From the NCBI GenBank assembly GCA_030725745.1, contig JANRFH010000030.1, positions 86,792 through 150,791 of the forward strand: 64,000 nucleotides of DNA. Direction: 5' to 3'. This stretch comes from Akkermansiaceae bacterium. Lineage in GTDB: Bacteria; Verrucomicrobiota; Verrucomicrobiia; Verrucomicrobiales; Akkermansiaceae. Below, piece by piece: positions 43,163-51,938 of this stretch; within the stretch, counting starts at the first letter, position 1, and every line of letters begins with the position of its first letter. Under the pieces are notes generated by a model. That model ran no database searches, was not told the DNA's origin, and saw only the letters and a program-made list of their open reading frames with translations. The translations under genes and the position numbers were made by a program.

Positions 43163-45049
43163 GTGTCCACTCTCCTTTCCGCGAACGAAATCCGACTCGC
43201 CTACTCCTACCAGAACCTCCTGGACGGCGTCACCCTTGCCGTCGCCTCCGGTGAAAAGGTCGGACTCGTCGGGCGCAACGGCTGTGGCAAAACCTCACTC
43301 CTGAAAATCCTCACCAACGAGTCCCAGGCTGATTCCGGAGATGTAGCCCTCCGCAAAGGCATACGCACCGGCTACCTCCCGCAAGAGTTCGAACTCGATC
43401 CCGAACTCTCCGTCCACGAAAACATAGCACTTGGAGCCGCTGACATCGTCGAGGCGATACACCGCTACGAAAATGGCGACGGCACCGAAACCGAGCTCCA
43501 AGGCTTCCTCGAACTCCTCGACCACACAGATGGTTGGAATCTCGACGCCCGCATCCTCTCCCTCTCCAACGCCCTCGGCACCCCGCCACTCGATTCCCCC
43601 ACCGGCCCACTCTCCGGAGGAGAAAAACGCCGCGTCGCCCTCTGCCGGGCGCTCGCCTGCCAACCGGATCTCCTCCTCCTCGACGAGCCGACCAACCACC
43701 TCGACGCCGAATCGATCCGCTGGCTGGAGGACGTCCTGAAAAACTTCGCAGGAGCCGTCATTTTCGTCACACACGATCGCTACTTTCTCGACGTCATCGC
43801 CACCCGCATCATCGAGATCGATGGCGGAAAAGCCTACTCCCACCCCGGCAACTACACCGCCTACCTCGAAAGCAAAGCCATCCGCCAGCAAATCGCCGAG
43901 CAATCCGAAGCAAAACGCCAGAAATTCCTCAAATCCGAGCTCGAATGGGTGCGCGCCGGAGTCAAAGCCCGCGGCACAAAACAACAAAGCCGCCTCGACG
44001 CCTTTTACGAAATCGAAGGCCAGGAAGGCCCACCCGAGGAGCGCGAGATGGATCTCCTCCTCCCACCCGCCGCCGATCTCGGAAACGTCGTCATCGAACT
44101 GGAGCAAGCGGGCGTGAACGTCGGCACGGAAAAACTCCCCCGCTGGCTCTTCCGCCACCTCGATCTCTCCATCCGCCCCGGTACCTGCACGGGTATCGTC
44201 GGGAAAAACGGGGTTGGCAAAACCACCCTCTTGAAACTCTGCCTCGACCAGCTCCAACCCACCGAAGGCACCGCCGTCCTTGGAAAGCGCGTCAAGATCA
44301 ACTACATCGACCAAACCCGCATGCAGCTCGACGGCACCGGCTCGCTTCTCGATGAGATTTCCGACGGCAACGAGAAAGTCCAGTTCGGCAACGAAACCCT
44401 TGGCGCCCGCGCCTATCTCCGCCGTTTTCTCTTCAACAACGAGCGCATCAACGAGCGTGTCGATCTCCTCTCCGGCGGCGAACGCGCACGCCTCATGCTT
44501 GCAAAAGTCCTCAAAACCGGCGGCAACCTCATCGTTCTCGATGAGCCGACCAACGACCTCGATCTGCCCTCGCTCCGCATGCTTGAGGAAGCCCTCTCCG
44601 CCTTCGGAGGCAGCATTCTCTGCGTCTCCCATGATCGCTATTTCCTCGACCGTATCTGCGACCAGATCATCGCCTTCGAGGAAGACGGCATCCACGTCAC
44701 CCCGGGAAATTATTCCTACTACCTGGAAAAACGCCAGCAGCGCGAAGCCGCCATCAAAGACCAGGCAAAGGCCTACAAAGCCCTCAAGCCCACCGCCCAA
44801 AAATCGACGGAAAAAAACCGCAAACTCTCCCAGAAAGAACGCGCCGAGCTAGAAGGCATCGAGGACAAAATCTTCGCCGCTGAGGACGAAGTCACCACCA
44901 TCGAGCACCGCATGAACGATCCCGATTTCCAAATCAGCAACTACGAGCAAATCCCCGCCGAAATGGAGAAACTCGAAGCCGCCCGCGCCGCCACCGCCGC
45001 CCACTACGAGCGCTGGGAACAGCTCCAGGCGATTGCGGATGCAGAGTAA
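43163..45049 (+). CDS. ABC-F family ATPase (Uup-like)
   Basis: GTG start; GLVGRNGCGKTSLLKIL; LSGGEKRRVALCRAL; second NBD GKNGVGKTTLLKL, LSGGERARLMLAKVL; C-terminal coiled coil. Confidence 0.92.
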   Translation: MSTLLSANEIRLAYSYQNLLDGVTLAVASGEKVGLVGRNGCGKTSLLKILTNESQADSGDVALRKGIRTGYLPQEFELDPELSVHENIALGAADIVEAIHRYENGDGTETELQGFLELLDHTDGWNLDARILSLSNALGTPPLDSPTGPLSGGEKRRVALCRALACQPDLLLLDEPTNHLDAESIRWLEDVLKNFAGAVIFVTHDRYFLDVIATRIIEIDGGKAYSHPGNYTAYLESKAIRQQIAEQSEAKRQKFLKSELEWVRAGVKARGTKQQSRLDAFYEIEGQEGPPEEREMDLLLPPAADLGNVVIELEQAGVNVGTEKLPRWLFRHLDLSIRPGTCTGIVGKNGVGKTTLLKLCLDQLQPTEGTAVLGKRVKINYIDQTRMQLDGTGSLLDEISDGNEKVQFGNETLGARAYLRRFLFNNERINERVDLLSGGERARLMLAKVLKTGGNLIVLDEPTNDLDLPSLRMLEEALSAFGGSILCVSHDRYFLDRICDQIIAFEEDGIHVTPGNYSYYLEKRQQREAAIKDQAKAYKALKPTAQKSTEKNRKLSQKERAELEGIEDKIFAAEDEVTTIEHRMNDPDFQISNYEQIPAEMEKLEAARAATAAHYERWEQLQAIADAE

Positions 45050-45078
45050 ATACGCCGAAACTTAAGATTAAGAATTTC

Positions 45079-45213
45079 AACCACGGATGGAACGGATCTG
45101 CACGGATAAGAGAAGGAATTTCGCGGATTTCACAATTGGGTAGCTATTGGGCTCTAACCGGAGCGAAGGACTCTTTTCCAATTCCTTGGTCTTTATCCGT
45201 GAAATCCGTGGTT
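45079..45213. repeat. Family-3 (CACGGAT) inverted junction repeat
   Basis: Left aaccacggatggaacggatctgcacggataagagaaggaat; right attccttggtctttatccgtgaaatccgtggtta. Confidence 0.8.
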
Positions 45214-45262
45214 AAAAACTCTTTCCACAACCCAAGCACTACTCGCCCGGCTATTTCCTCCA

Positions 45263-46135
45263 TTATTTAGCAAATCCGTGCTCCAGCTTGTACTCGTAAA
45301 CTAGAGTTTCCGCGTAGGCTCCGGCCTTTTCAGTCGGCGCGGTCTTATCGTTGGATTGGGTGTAGTTCCCCAATTTGAAATAGCAGCCTTTGGCTGACTT
45401 TTTCTGCGAGTAGGGCAGGCGCTTGCCGTTGTATTCGTAACTGATCACGCCTCCAGAGACGATGAAACGGACGGTGAAAACGGTTCCTAGTTTATAGTCA
45501 TCATCCACCAGATAGCCGTGTGATTTATCTCCATCGGTGATCCAGATGCTCGCGGTGGAAATTTCTGCATCCGGTGAGCCTCCGCCATGACCTTCGACAC
45601 GGAAGACCGTGACATCATCCTCGGAATCATGGATCTGTCCGGTCACGACGTGTGGTTTTACGGAAGTCAAATGAGTCACCTTTTGTTTGATTACGAGCGA
45701 ACGGATCTGCCCGTCATCCGTCGCCCAAGAAGCATGATATTGGGAATGTTTTTTCGGATAGCCCGGCTTCATTTCCCTGAGTTCGCTGCGCGGATTCTTC
45801 GAGCCAGACGTAGTGACCCCACCGTGCCCCGCTCTGAATCGGATTGCCGTGCCGTCCTCGTCCTCCACAACGGAGAACCATGGTTCCAAGGAGAATATCG
45901 CCAGATTAGGCGATCCGATTTCCCATGGACTGGATACTTTTTTGGGGTTCGCGGGATCGGGGATTGGAAGTGTCAGCTTCCACGCAGTGAGATCGAGAAC
46001 GTCCGAGGGGAAACGGATTTCGCCCTCCTGCTTATCTTCGCGATCGGGCTTAATTTCCGCTCCCAGTAGGGACATAGGAATATACACCAGCATGCAGGAA
46101 ACCGGAACGGATAAGCGTCTCATTGAGTGATGCAA
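45263..46135 (-). CDS. Polysaccharide lyase family 7 (alginate lyase-like)
   Basis: LDLTAWKLTLP; NPRSELREM; VTGQIHDSEDDVTVFRVEG; YFKLGNYTQS. Confidence 0.85.
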   Translation of the reverse strand: MHHSMRRLSVPVSCMLVYIPMSLLGAEIKPDREDKQEGEIRFPSDVLDLTAWKLTLPIPDPANPKKVSSPWEIGSPNLAIFSLEPWFSVVEDEDGTAIRFRAGHGGVTTSGSKNPRSELREMKPGYPKKHSQYHASWATDDGQIRSLVIKQKVTHLTSVKPHVVTGQIHDSEDDVTVFRVEGHGGGSPDAEISTASIWITDGDKSHGYLVDDDYKLGTVFTVRFIVSGGVISYEYNGKRLPYSQKKSAKGCYFKLGNYTQSNDKTAPTEKAGAYAETLVYEYKLEHGFAK

Positions 46136-46214
46136 TGCTCTCTACAAAGAGCCAACAAGGACAATCACGTATTTACATGGGCATGGTCACAATTAATGCT
46201 TCCGCCTCCTATTT

Positions 46215-47570
46215 ATGAACAACACTCATACTGAAGGCCCAATAACCATGAACCCCACATCGCTACTGAAACGTTGCACAGCGACCGCCGCCGTGCTTGC
46301 CGCCACCTCGCTCCCTCTATTTTCCCAAGAGGAAACCCCCGGCTTTGATTCCGGAAATACGAGCTTCATGTTCATCTCCACGGTTCTCGTGCTACTGATG
46401 ACACTTCCCGGCTTGGCGCTCTTTTACGGAGGTCTCGTCCGCTCGAAAAACACGCTCTCCATCCTCGTTCAGTGCCTTGCTATGGCGGGAGTGATGAGCC
46501 TGCTGTGGGTAATTTATGGCTACTCATTCGCCACCACCAACAGCAACCCTTTCATCGGCGGGGCTGAGAAACTATTCCTGAAAGGAGTAACGCCAGACAG
46601 TGACGCGGGCGGCTACCCGGAGACAATCTTCGTGATGTTCCAGATGACTTTCGCCATCATCACCCCGGCACTTATCATCGGTGCTTTTGCGGAGCGGATC
46701 AAATTCTCCGCAGTGATGGTCTTCAGCATCATCTGGTTCACTATTTCTTACCTGCCTATCTGGCACATGGCTTGGAATCCGGATGAAGGATTCTTCCACA
46801 ATTTCCATGTCCTCGATTTTGCTGGCGGCACTGTCGTCCACATCAATGCCGCCGTCGCCGGCCTTGTCGGCTGTCTCATGGTGGGCCCGCGCAAAGGCTT
46901 CCAGAAAGTTCCACTCACCCCGCACAACGTTCCGCTCGTTATCATCGGCGCATCGCTGCTCTGGGTTGGCTGGTTCGGTTTCAACGCCGGCTCCGAGCTT
47001 GCGGCAGACGGCACGGCAGGCATGGCCATGCTCGTCACCCAAGTCGCCTGCGCCACGGCAGTGGTTGTCTGGATCATCATTGAAAAAGTCCTCACCGGCG
47101 TAGTCACTGCGGTCGGCGCAGCTACGGGGGCCGTTGCTGGCCTTGTCGCGATCACCCCCGCCTCAGGCACCGCAGGTGTCCCAGGAGCACTTTGCATCGG
47201 CGCGATCTCAGCACTCCTCTGCTACGTTTTCGCCATCAAGATGAAACACAAGCTCGGCTACGACGACTCACTTGACGTCTTCGGCGTGCATGGCATCGGC
47301 GGAATTGTTGGCGCGATACTGACCGGCGTGTTCTGCTTTGAGAGCATGGGCGGCTCCGGTGCCTACAACGACGAGATCACCATGGGTTCCCAAGTTTGGG
47401 GACAAACGGTTTCCGTGCTCATCACTATTGGATGGAGCGGAGCGGCATCACTCATCGCGTTCGGAATCGCGAAATACACCGTCGGCCTACGAGTGGACGA
47501 GAAAAGCGAAGAAAGCGGTCTCGACCAGAGCGACCACGGAGAAAGCGCCTACACCGATCTCCACGGCTGA
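46215..47570 (+). CDS. amt: Ammonium transporter
   Basis: LPGLALFYGGLVRSKNTLSILVQCLAMAGVMSLLWVIYGYS; DFAGGTVVHINAAVAGLVG; DVFGVHGIGGIVGAILTG. Confidence 0.95.
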   Translation: MNNTHTEGPITMNPTSLLKRCTATAAVLAATSLPLFSQEETPGFDSGNTSFMFISTVLVLLMTLPGLALFYGGLVRSKNTLSILVQCLAMAGVMSLLWVIYGYSFATTNSNPFIGGAEKLFLKGVTPDSDAGGYPETIFVMFQMTFAIITPALIIGAFAERIKFSAVMVFSIIWFTISYLPIWHMAWNPDEGFFHNFHVLDFAGGTVVHINAAVAGLVGCLMVGPRKGFQKVPLTPHNVPLVIIGASLLWVGWFGFNAGSELAADGTAGMAMLVTQVACATAVVVWIIIEKVLTGVVTAVGAATGAVAGLVAITPASGTAGVPGALCIGAISALLCYVFAIKMKHKLGYDDSLDVFGVHGIGGIVGAILTGVFCFESMGGSGAYNDEITMGSQVWGQTVSVLITIGWSGAASLIAFGIAKYTVGLRVDEKSEESGLDQSDHGESAYTDLHG

Positions 47571-47591
47571 GCCCTACATCAGCTCTGTAAT

Positions 47592-47627
47592 AAAAAAGGC
47601 CGTGGCGAAATGCCCCGGCCTTTTTTT
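47592..47627 (+). terminator. Rho-independent terminator after amt
   Basis: AAAAAAGGCCG...CGGCCTTTTTT. Confidence 0.9.
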
Positions 47628-47649
47628 AGATTCTAAAATTCGTAACCGA

Positions 47650-48246
47650 TCAGCCGCCCCTGCGGAAGCGCTGCACACCATCGGCGATGCCGCGTGCGAT
47701 CGCATCGCGAAACCATGCGGTCTTCATCCTGCTGCGCTCGTTGGAGTTGCTCACAAATCCACCCTCGACAAGGATGGAAGGAACGCTGCAATTGCGGATC
47801 ACATAGTAGCGAGCGTATTTGACCTTGCGGTCGTTGACTTTCACCCGGCTCATCATTCCCGAGTGCACGGCATCAGCGAGTTTTTTGCTAGTGGAGGTGT
47901 TATAGAAAGTTTCGATACCGCTGACATCCTGCTTCCAAGTGTAGTTGTAATGAATGCTGATGAAGATCGCGTTTTTGTAGCTGCTAGCGACGGTCATCCT
48001 GCCCGGAAGCGATACGAAGTAGTCACTGCGACGGGTAAGAACCGTGTTGTAGCCCATCTTCTTTAAGTGGGCTTCGAGACGGACTGAGGTATCAAGCGCG
48101 AGATGCTTTTCATATACACGCCCCCACTGACCGCCTTTGTCATGGCCACCGTGACCGGGATCGATGATCACCGTGCGGAAGTCATAGGCACCGGCGACCG
48201 CAGTAAAGGCCAGCACGAGGGATAAAGCGGCGGAAATCGTCTTCAT
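47650..48246 (-). CDS. N-acetylmuramoyl-L-alanine amidase (Amidase_3)
   Basis: TVIIDPGHGGHDKGGQWG; AIFISIHYNYTWKQDVSGIETFYN; SILVEGGFVSNSNE. Confidence 0.9.
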   Translation of the reverse strand: MKTISAALSLVLAFTAVAGAYDFRTVIIDPGHGGHDKGGQWGRVYEKHLALDTSVRLEAHLKKMGYNTVLTRRSDYFVSLPGRMTVASSYKNAIFISIHYNYTWKQDVSGIETFYNTSTSKKLADAVHSGMMSRVKVNDRKVKYARYYVIRNCSVPSILVEGGFVSNSNERSRMKTAWFRDAIARGIADGVQRFRRGG

Positions 48247-48345
48247 GATTTGTTTGGTTTCAAAGATTATTAAGATTTATTGATTAATTTTGAAATTTTG
48301 TAAAGTTAAAATCTCTCCAATGGACGGTATTTCCCCGAAATATAT

Positions 48346-49218
48346 TCATTCCGTGGGAATATCCGGGCGATCAGAAGCTTTACGAATCTTCGCCCTTTCA
48401 CGCGCAGCAGCCTCGGGATCGTAAGGGATGCTGTTCACAACTTTTACCGAACCGTCCCCGTATGCCATCAATACAGGGTCACCTTGGGCGGCAAGCTGAT
48501 GGATATCCCGTGCTACTAAGTTGCCATCGGCACTGACTTGGCAATGCACCCACATCGCCGGCGTGGCCAAGAACATCACGTGCATGCGCTGATTTCCATC
48601 GACGGTCACCATAGGCTTTCTGAGCATCAGCGCATCTCCGAGTAGGAATGTGCGCATAGGAACCCCCGTTTCACCATCAATCACCTGAGCGTAAAGCTGG
48701 GATTTTTGGCCGCTGGAGAAGGTCAGCAACTTGATCTCTCTAGTGGTGCTTCCGCGATCGTTTGAAACGCCGACCCTTTGGCTCCAGTAGGTTCTTCCAG
48801 GGTTGAGGTTGAAGAGCAAACGGTTCGTCTTCGCACCCTCGGTAGCCCCGTTCGGATCCCGGATCACTGCGGATACGGCGTAGTTTCCTTGAGAGTAGAG
48901 GATGAAAAACTCGGTAAGATCCACCCTTTTCGCCATGGACTCACCGGCCTTGATTTTCAGCGCCCCGAAGGCGTTGAGCTTACGGGTCGGGACGGGATTT
49001 CCGTTCGATTTCGTAACAACAAAGGACAACCACGGAAGCTGGCGCGTAGAGGCAAGGTTCAGCTCTTTTCCGCTGTGGTTCGTGATGATTACTTCCGCGA
49101 TTACGGCTTCACCGGCCACGTAGTCCTTCTTGTTCATGCTGAGCGACGTGGATATCTGTGCACTCAGTATAGTACACGACGCTGCAAAAACGGCTACAAT
49201 GGGAAAGAAACGAATCAT
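48346..49218 (-). CDS. Secreted hypothetical protein
   Basis: 290 aa, signal peptide; N-terminal Ig-like beta pattern (YVAGEAVIAEVIITNHSGKELNL). Confidence 0.6.
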   Translation of the reverse strand: MIRFFPIVAVFAASCTILSAQISTSLSMNKKDYVAGEAVIAEVIITNHSGKELNLASTRQLPWLSFVVTKSNGNPVPTRKLNAFGALKIKAGESMAKRVDLTEFFILYSQGNYAVSAVIRDPNGATEGAKTNRLLFNLNPGRTYWSQRVGVSNDRGSTTREIKLLTFSSGQKSQLYAQVIDGETGVPMRTFLLGDALMLRKPMVTVDGNQRMHVMFLATPAMWVHCQVSADGNLVARDIHQLAAQGDPVLMAYGDGSVKVVNSIPYDPEAAARERAKIRKASDRPDIPTE

Positions 49219-49291
49219 CAGACCCGGAATCCTAGCTTTCCTATACCTACAGTCAACCTAACGAAATAGCTGACGCAAGAATTGCGGCCAC

Positions 49292-50068
49292 TCACTCCGC
49301 CTTGTCGCGCTCACCGAGCGGGCGCACCCAGATATTGCGGTATTCCATCGGATCACCATGGAACTGGAAGCTGATCGGCCCGGTCTCCGGATGATTTTTT
49401 GGATAGGACGCGAGTTTCTTATGCATCGTTGGGCCTAGGTAGCTCTCACCGTTCTGAAGCACCACGCCGTTGTGGATCACCGTCACCTTCGCGGGGGTCA
49501 CTACAGCGCCATCCTCATAGACCGGAGGGACGAAGGTGATGTCATAGCTATTCCACTCGCCTTGAGGAGAAGTCGCATTCACCAGAGGTGGAAGCTGCCC
49601 GTATAGCGCACCTGCCTGCCCATCGGGATAGGTCTTGTTGTTGTGGCTTTGCAAAATCTGCACTTCGTATAGCCCCATGAGGAAACATCCGCTGTTGCCG
49701 CCCTTCTGGCCGTCAACCTCGATCCCATTCGGGAGCTTCCACTCAAAATGCAGCTGGATCGCTCCGAATTTCTCCTTTGTATCCAAGTTCTTCTTATTGG
49801 CGATAAGCAGCCCGTCCTTGATCTCCCAAAGCGGCTCTTTCCCGCCCGAAGTCCATGCATCTAAGTTGCTACCATCGAAAAGCACCACAGCATCCGAAGG
49901 CGGCGCGATGCTAACCGCCCCGCCACTCTCGATGATTCTTGGCTGTGGACGCTCCAGATCGTGCACCTTGTATGGAGTGCCAGGGATCAGATCCTTGCCC
50001 TCTTCGGCATACACTGCCGCCCCACAAAGCATTGCCCCACAGACGATCCACTTCTTTTGAAATTTCAT
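49292..50068 (-). CDS. DUF1080 (3-keto-disaccharide hydrolase-like) protein
   Basis: AVVLFDGSNLDAWTSGGKEPLWEIKDGLL; NSGCFLMGLYEVQIL; GPISFQFHGDPMEYRNIWVRPL. Confidence 0.85.
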   Translation of the reverse strand: MKFQKKWIVCGAMLCGAAVYAEEGKDLIPGTPYKVHDLERPQPRIIESGGAVSIAPPSDAVVLFDGSNLDAWTSGGKEPLWEIKDGLLIANKKNLDTKEKFGAIQLHFEWKLPNGIEVDGQKGGNSGCFLMGLYEVQILQSHNNKTYPDGQAGALYGQLPPLVNATSPQGEWNSYDITFVPPVYEDGAVVTPAKVTVIHNGVVLQNGESYLGPTMHKKLASYPKNHPETGPISFQFHGDPMEYRNIWVRPLGERDKAE

Positions 50069-50177
50069 ATATCTCTAAACTCCATACTCACCCCCCATTC
50101 TTTCAAGATTCTTTTTGTAGGATCTACAGAATGCAGGTTGCCCGCCCCGCACATCCGTGGATAGTGTGCCACACGCC

Positions 50178-51185
50178 ATGGCCACCTTCACCGCCACATC
50201 GCCCAATAACGACCAATTTCCCTTCGAACTCGTCCGGCCAGATCTGGAAAAGGTAGAGATCGCCATCCGGGCGCAGGTGCGTGATTTCGATTCCGCAGTC
50301 GAGCCATACATCGCCTACATCTGCAATACCTCGGGAAAACGCATCCGCCCCGCCCTCGCCATCCTTGTCGGCGGAGCCACCGGAGCAGTCACCGAAGATC
50401 ATCGGAAAATAGGTGTCATCCTCGAGCTCATCCACATGGCCACGCTCGTCCACGACGATATCATCGACGGAGCAACCGCCCGCCGCTCCATGCCCACCTC
50501 GAACGCGAAGTGGGGGAACTCCCTCGCCGTCCTGCTCGGCGATGCCATTTTCTCACACGCCCTCACCCTTGCCACAGATTTCAACTCCATCGAGATCTGC
50601 CGCAAAGTCGGCAACGCTGCCAAAGAAGTCTGCCAGGGAGAAATCCTTCAGACCCAGCGTCGCTTTGACCTCACGCTCTCCAAGGAAGACTATTTCAAAG
50701 TCATCGAGATGAAAACCGGCGCACTCTTCGCCGCCGCCACCGGCCTCTCAGCTGCGGTCTCGGGACTCTCCGCAGAAGACGAAGAAAAGCTCGCCGATTA
50801 CGGCATGAAGCTCGGCACCGCCTACCAGATCTATGATGACTGCTTGGATCTCGTCGGCAGCGAGGAAATCGTCGGTAAAACGCTCGGCACCGATCTCGCC
50901 AAGGGCAAGCTGACTCTTCCCATCCTGAACCTCCTCGAAGCCTCTTCCGAATCTCAGCGGGAAGAAATCAACCGCCGCATCATTGAGCAACAGGAGATCG
51001 ATCTCCCGGCCATCGCCGGAGCTAGCGCTTACGATGCAGCATTGGAAAAAGCCGTGAATACCGGCCTCGGTCTCCTTGAAGATTGCCGCAGCGATCTCGA
51101 TGTCCTTGGAAACTCGGAATACAAAGAAGCCCTCCTCCAGATCACACGTTTCCTCGAAAACCTCCTCCGCAACTGCCGGAACTGA
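50178..51185 (+). CDS. Polyprenyl diphosphate synthase
   Basis: GKRIRPALAILV; ELIHMATLVHDDIIDGATARRSMPT; YQIYDDCLDLVG. Confidence 0.92.
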   Translation: MATFTATSPNNDQFPFELVRPDLEKVEIAIRAQVRDFDSAVEPYIAYICNTSGKRIRPALAILVGGATGAVTEDHRKIGVILELIHMATLVHDDIIDGATARRSMPTSNAKWGNSLAVLLGDAIFSHALTLATDFNSIEICRKVGNAAKEVCQGEILQTQRRFDLTLSKEDYFKVIEMKTGALFAAATGLSAAVSGLSAEDEEKLADYGMKLGTAYQIYDDCLDLVGSEEIVGKTLGTDLAKGKLTLPILNLLEASSESQREEINRRIIEQQEIDLPAIAGASAYDAALEKAVNTGLGLLEDCRSDLDVLGNSEYKEALLQITRFLENLLRNCRN

Positions 51186-51186
51186 T

Positions 51187-51798
51187 CTACGCGGACTTCA
51201 GCGTCTCCTTCTTGTCGTGGTGCAGGAAGTGATCCCAGCTTTCATCACCCAAACCGTTTTCCTGAAGCCCATACAGCGGCCTCCAGCGAGGCGCGTATGG
51301 CTCATTCGCCGGGTGCATGCCCGCCTCTTTCGGAAGCTTGTTCGACTTGCGTGTATTGCACTTCACGCATGAGGCCACGATGTTATCCCAGCTCGTTTTC
51401 CCGCCCTTGTCGCGCGGGATCACGTGGTCGAGGTTCAGTTTGATCTCAGGGAAAATCTTCTCGCAATACTGGCAGGTGAACTTGTCGCGCAAGAACACAT
51501 TGCGCCGCGTGAATTTCACATCAAGGCGCGGCAAGCGGTCGTAGATCCCCAGCACGATGATTTTCGGCACACTCAGCGCCAGCTTCACGCTATGGATCAC
51601 CTCGTCGCCAAGTTTCCCTTTCGAGTAGCCGATCCATGACATCAGATCATGCGTCGTGAATTTCTCCTCACCCTCCACCTGCACCACCTGCGCATGGCCG
51701 AGGCACAAGAGATGCACCGCCCGTCTTGCAGAGCAGGTGTGAATCGGCTGCCAATAGCGATTCAGCACAAGCACAGGCAATTCAAGAGGCGCACTCAT
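51187..51798 (-). CDS. HNH endonuclease
   Basis: VFLRDKFTCQYCEKIFPEIKLNLDHVIPRDKGGKTSWDNIVASCVKCNTRKSNKLP. Confidence 0.9.
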   Translation of the reverse strand: MSAPLELPVLVLNRYWQPIHTCSARRAVHLLCLGHAQVVQVEGEEKFTTHDLMSWIGYSKGKLGDEVIHSVKLALSVPKIIVLGIYDRLPRLDVKFTRRNVFLRDKFTCQYCEKIFPEIKLNLDHVIPRDKGGKTSWDNIVASCVKCNTRKSNKLPKEAGMHPANEPYAPRWRPLYGLQENGLGDESWDHFLHHDKKETLKSA

Positions 51799-51884
51799 AT
51801 CATTTCCCAGCAAAACGATGAGAAGCTAGCAAACCTTTGCCATCGGGCAATCCAAAAAGGCGGGGACTGCGAGCCGCGCCCACG

Positions 51885-51916
51885 AAAAAAGCCGGCGCCC
51901 TAGCGGACACCGGCTT
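51885..51916 (-). terminator. Rho-independent terminator after pnp
   Basis: Minus strand AAGCCGG...CCGGCTTTTTT. Confidence 0.8.
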
Positions 51917-51938
51917 GATGAATTCTAACTTGCGAAGA

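Noticed and set aside
43295-44800. 501-aa minus-strand ORF opposite the ABC-F gene
   Set aside because: Antisense shadow with Glu/Gly/Val-rich composition and no recognisable motif.
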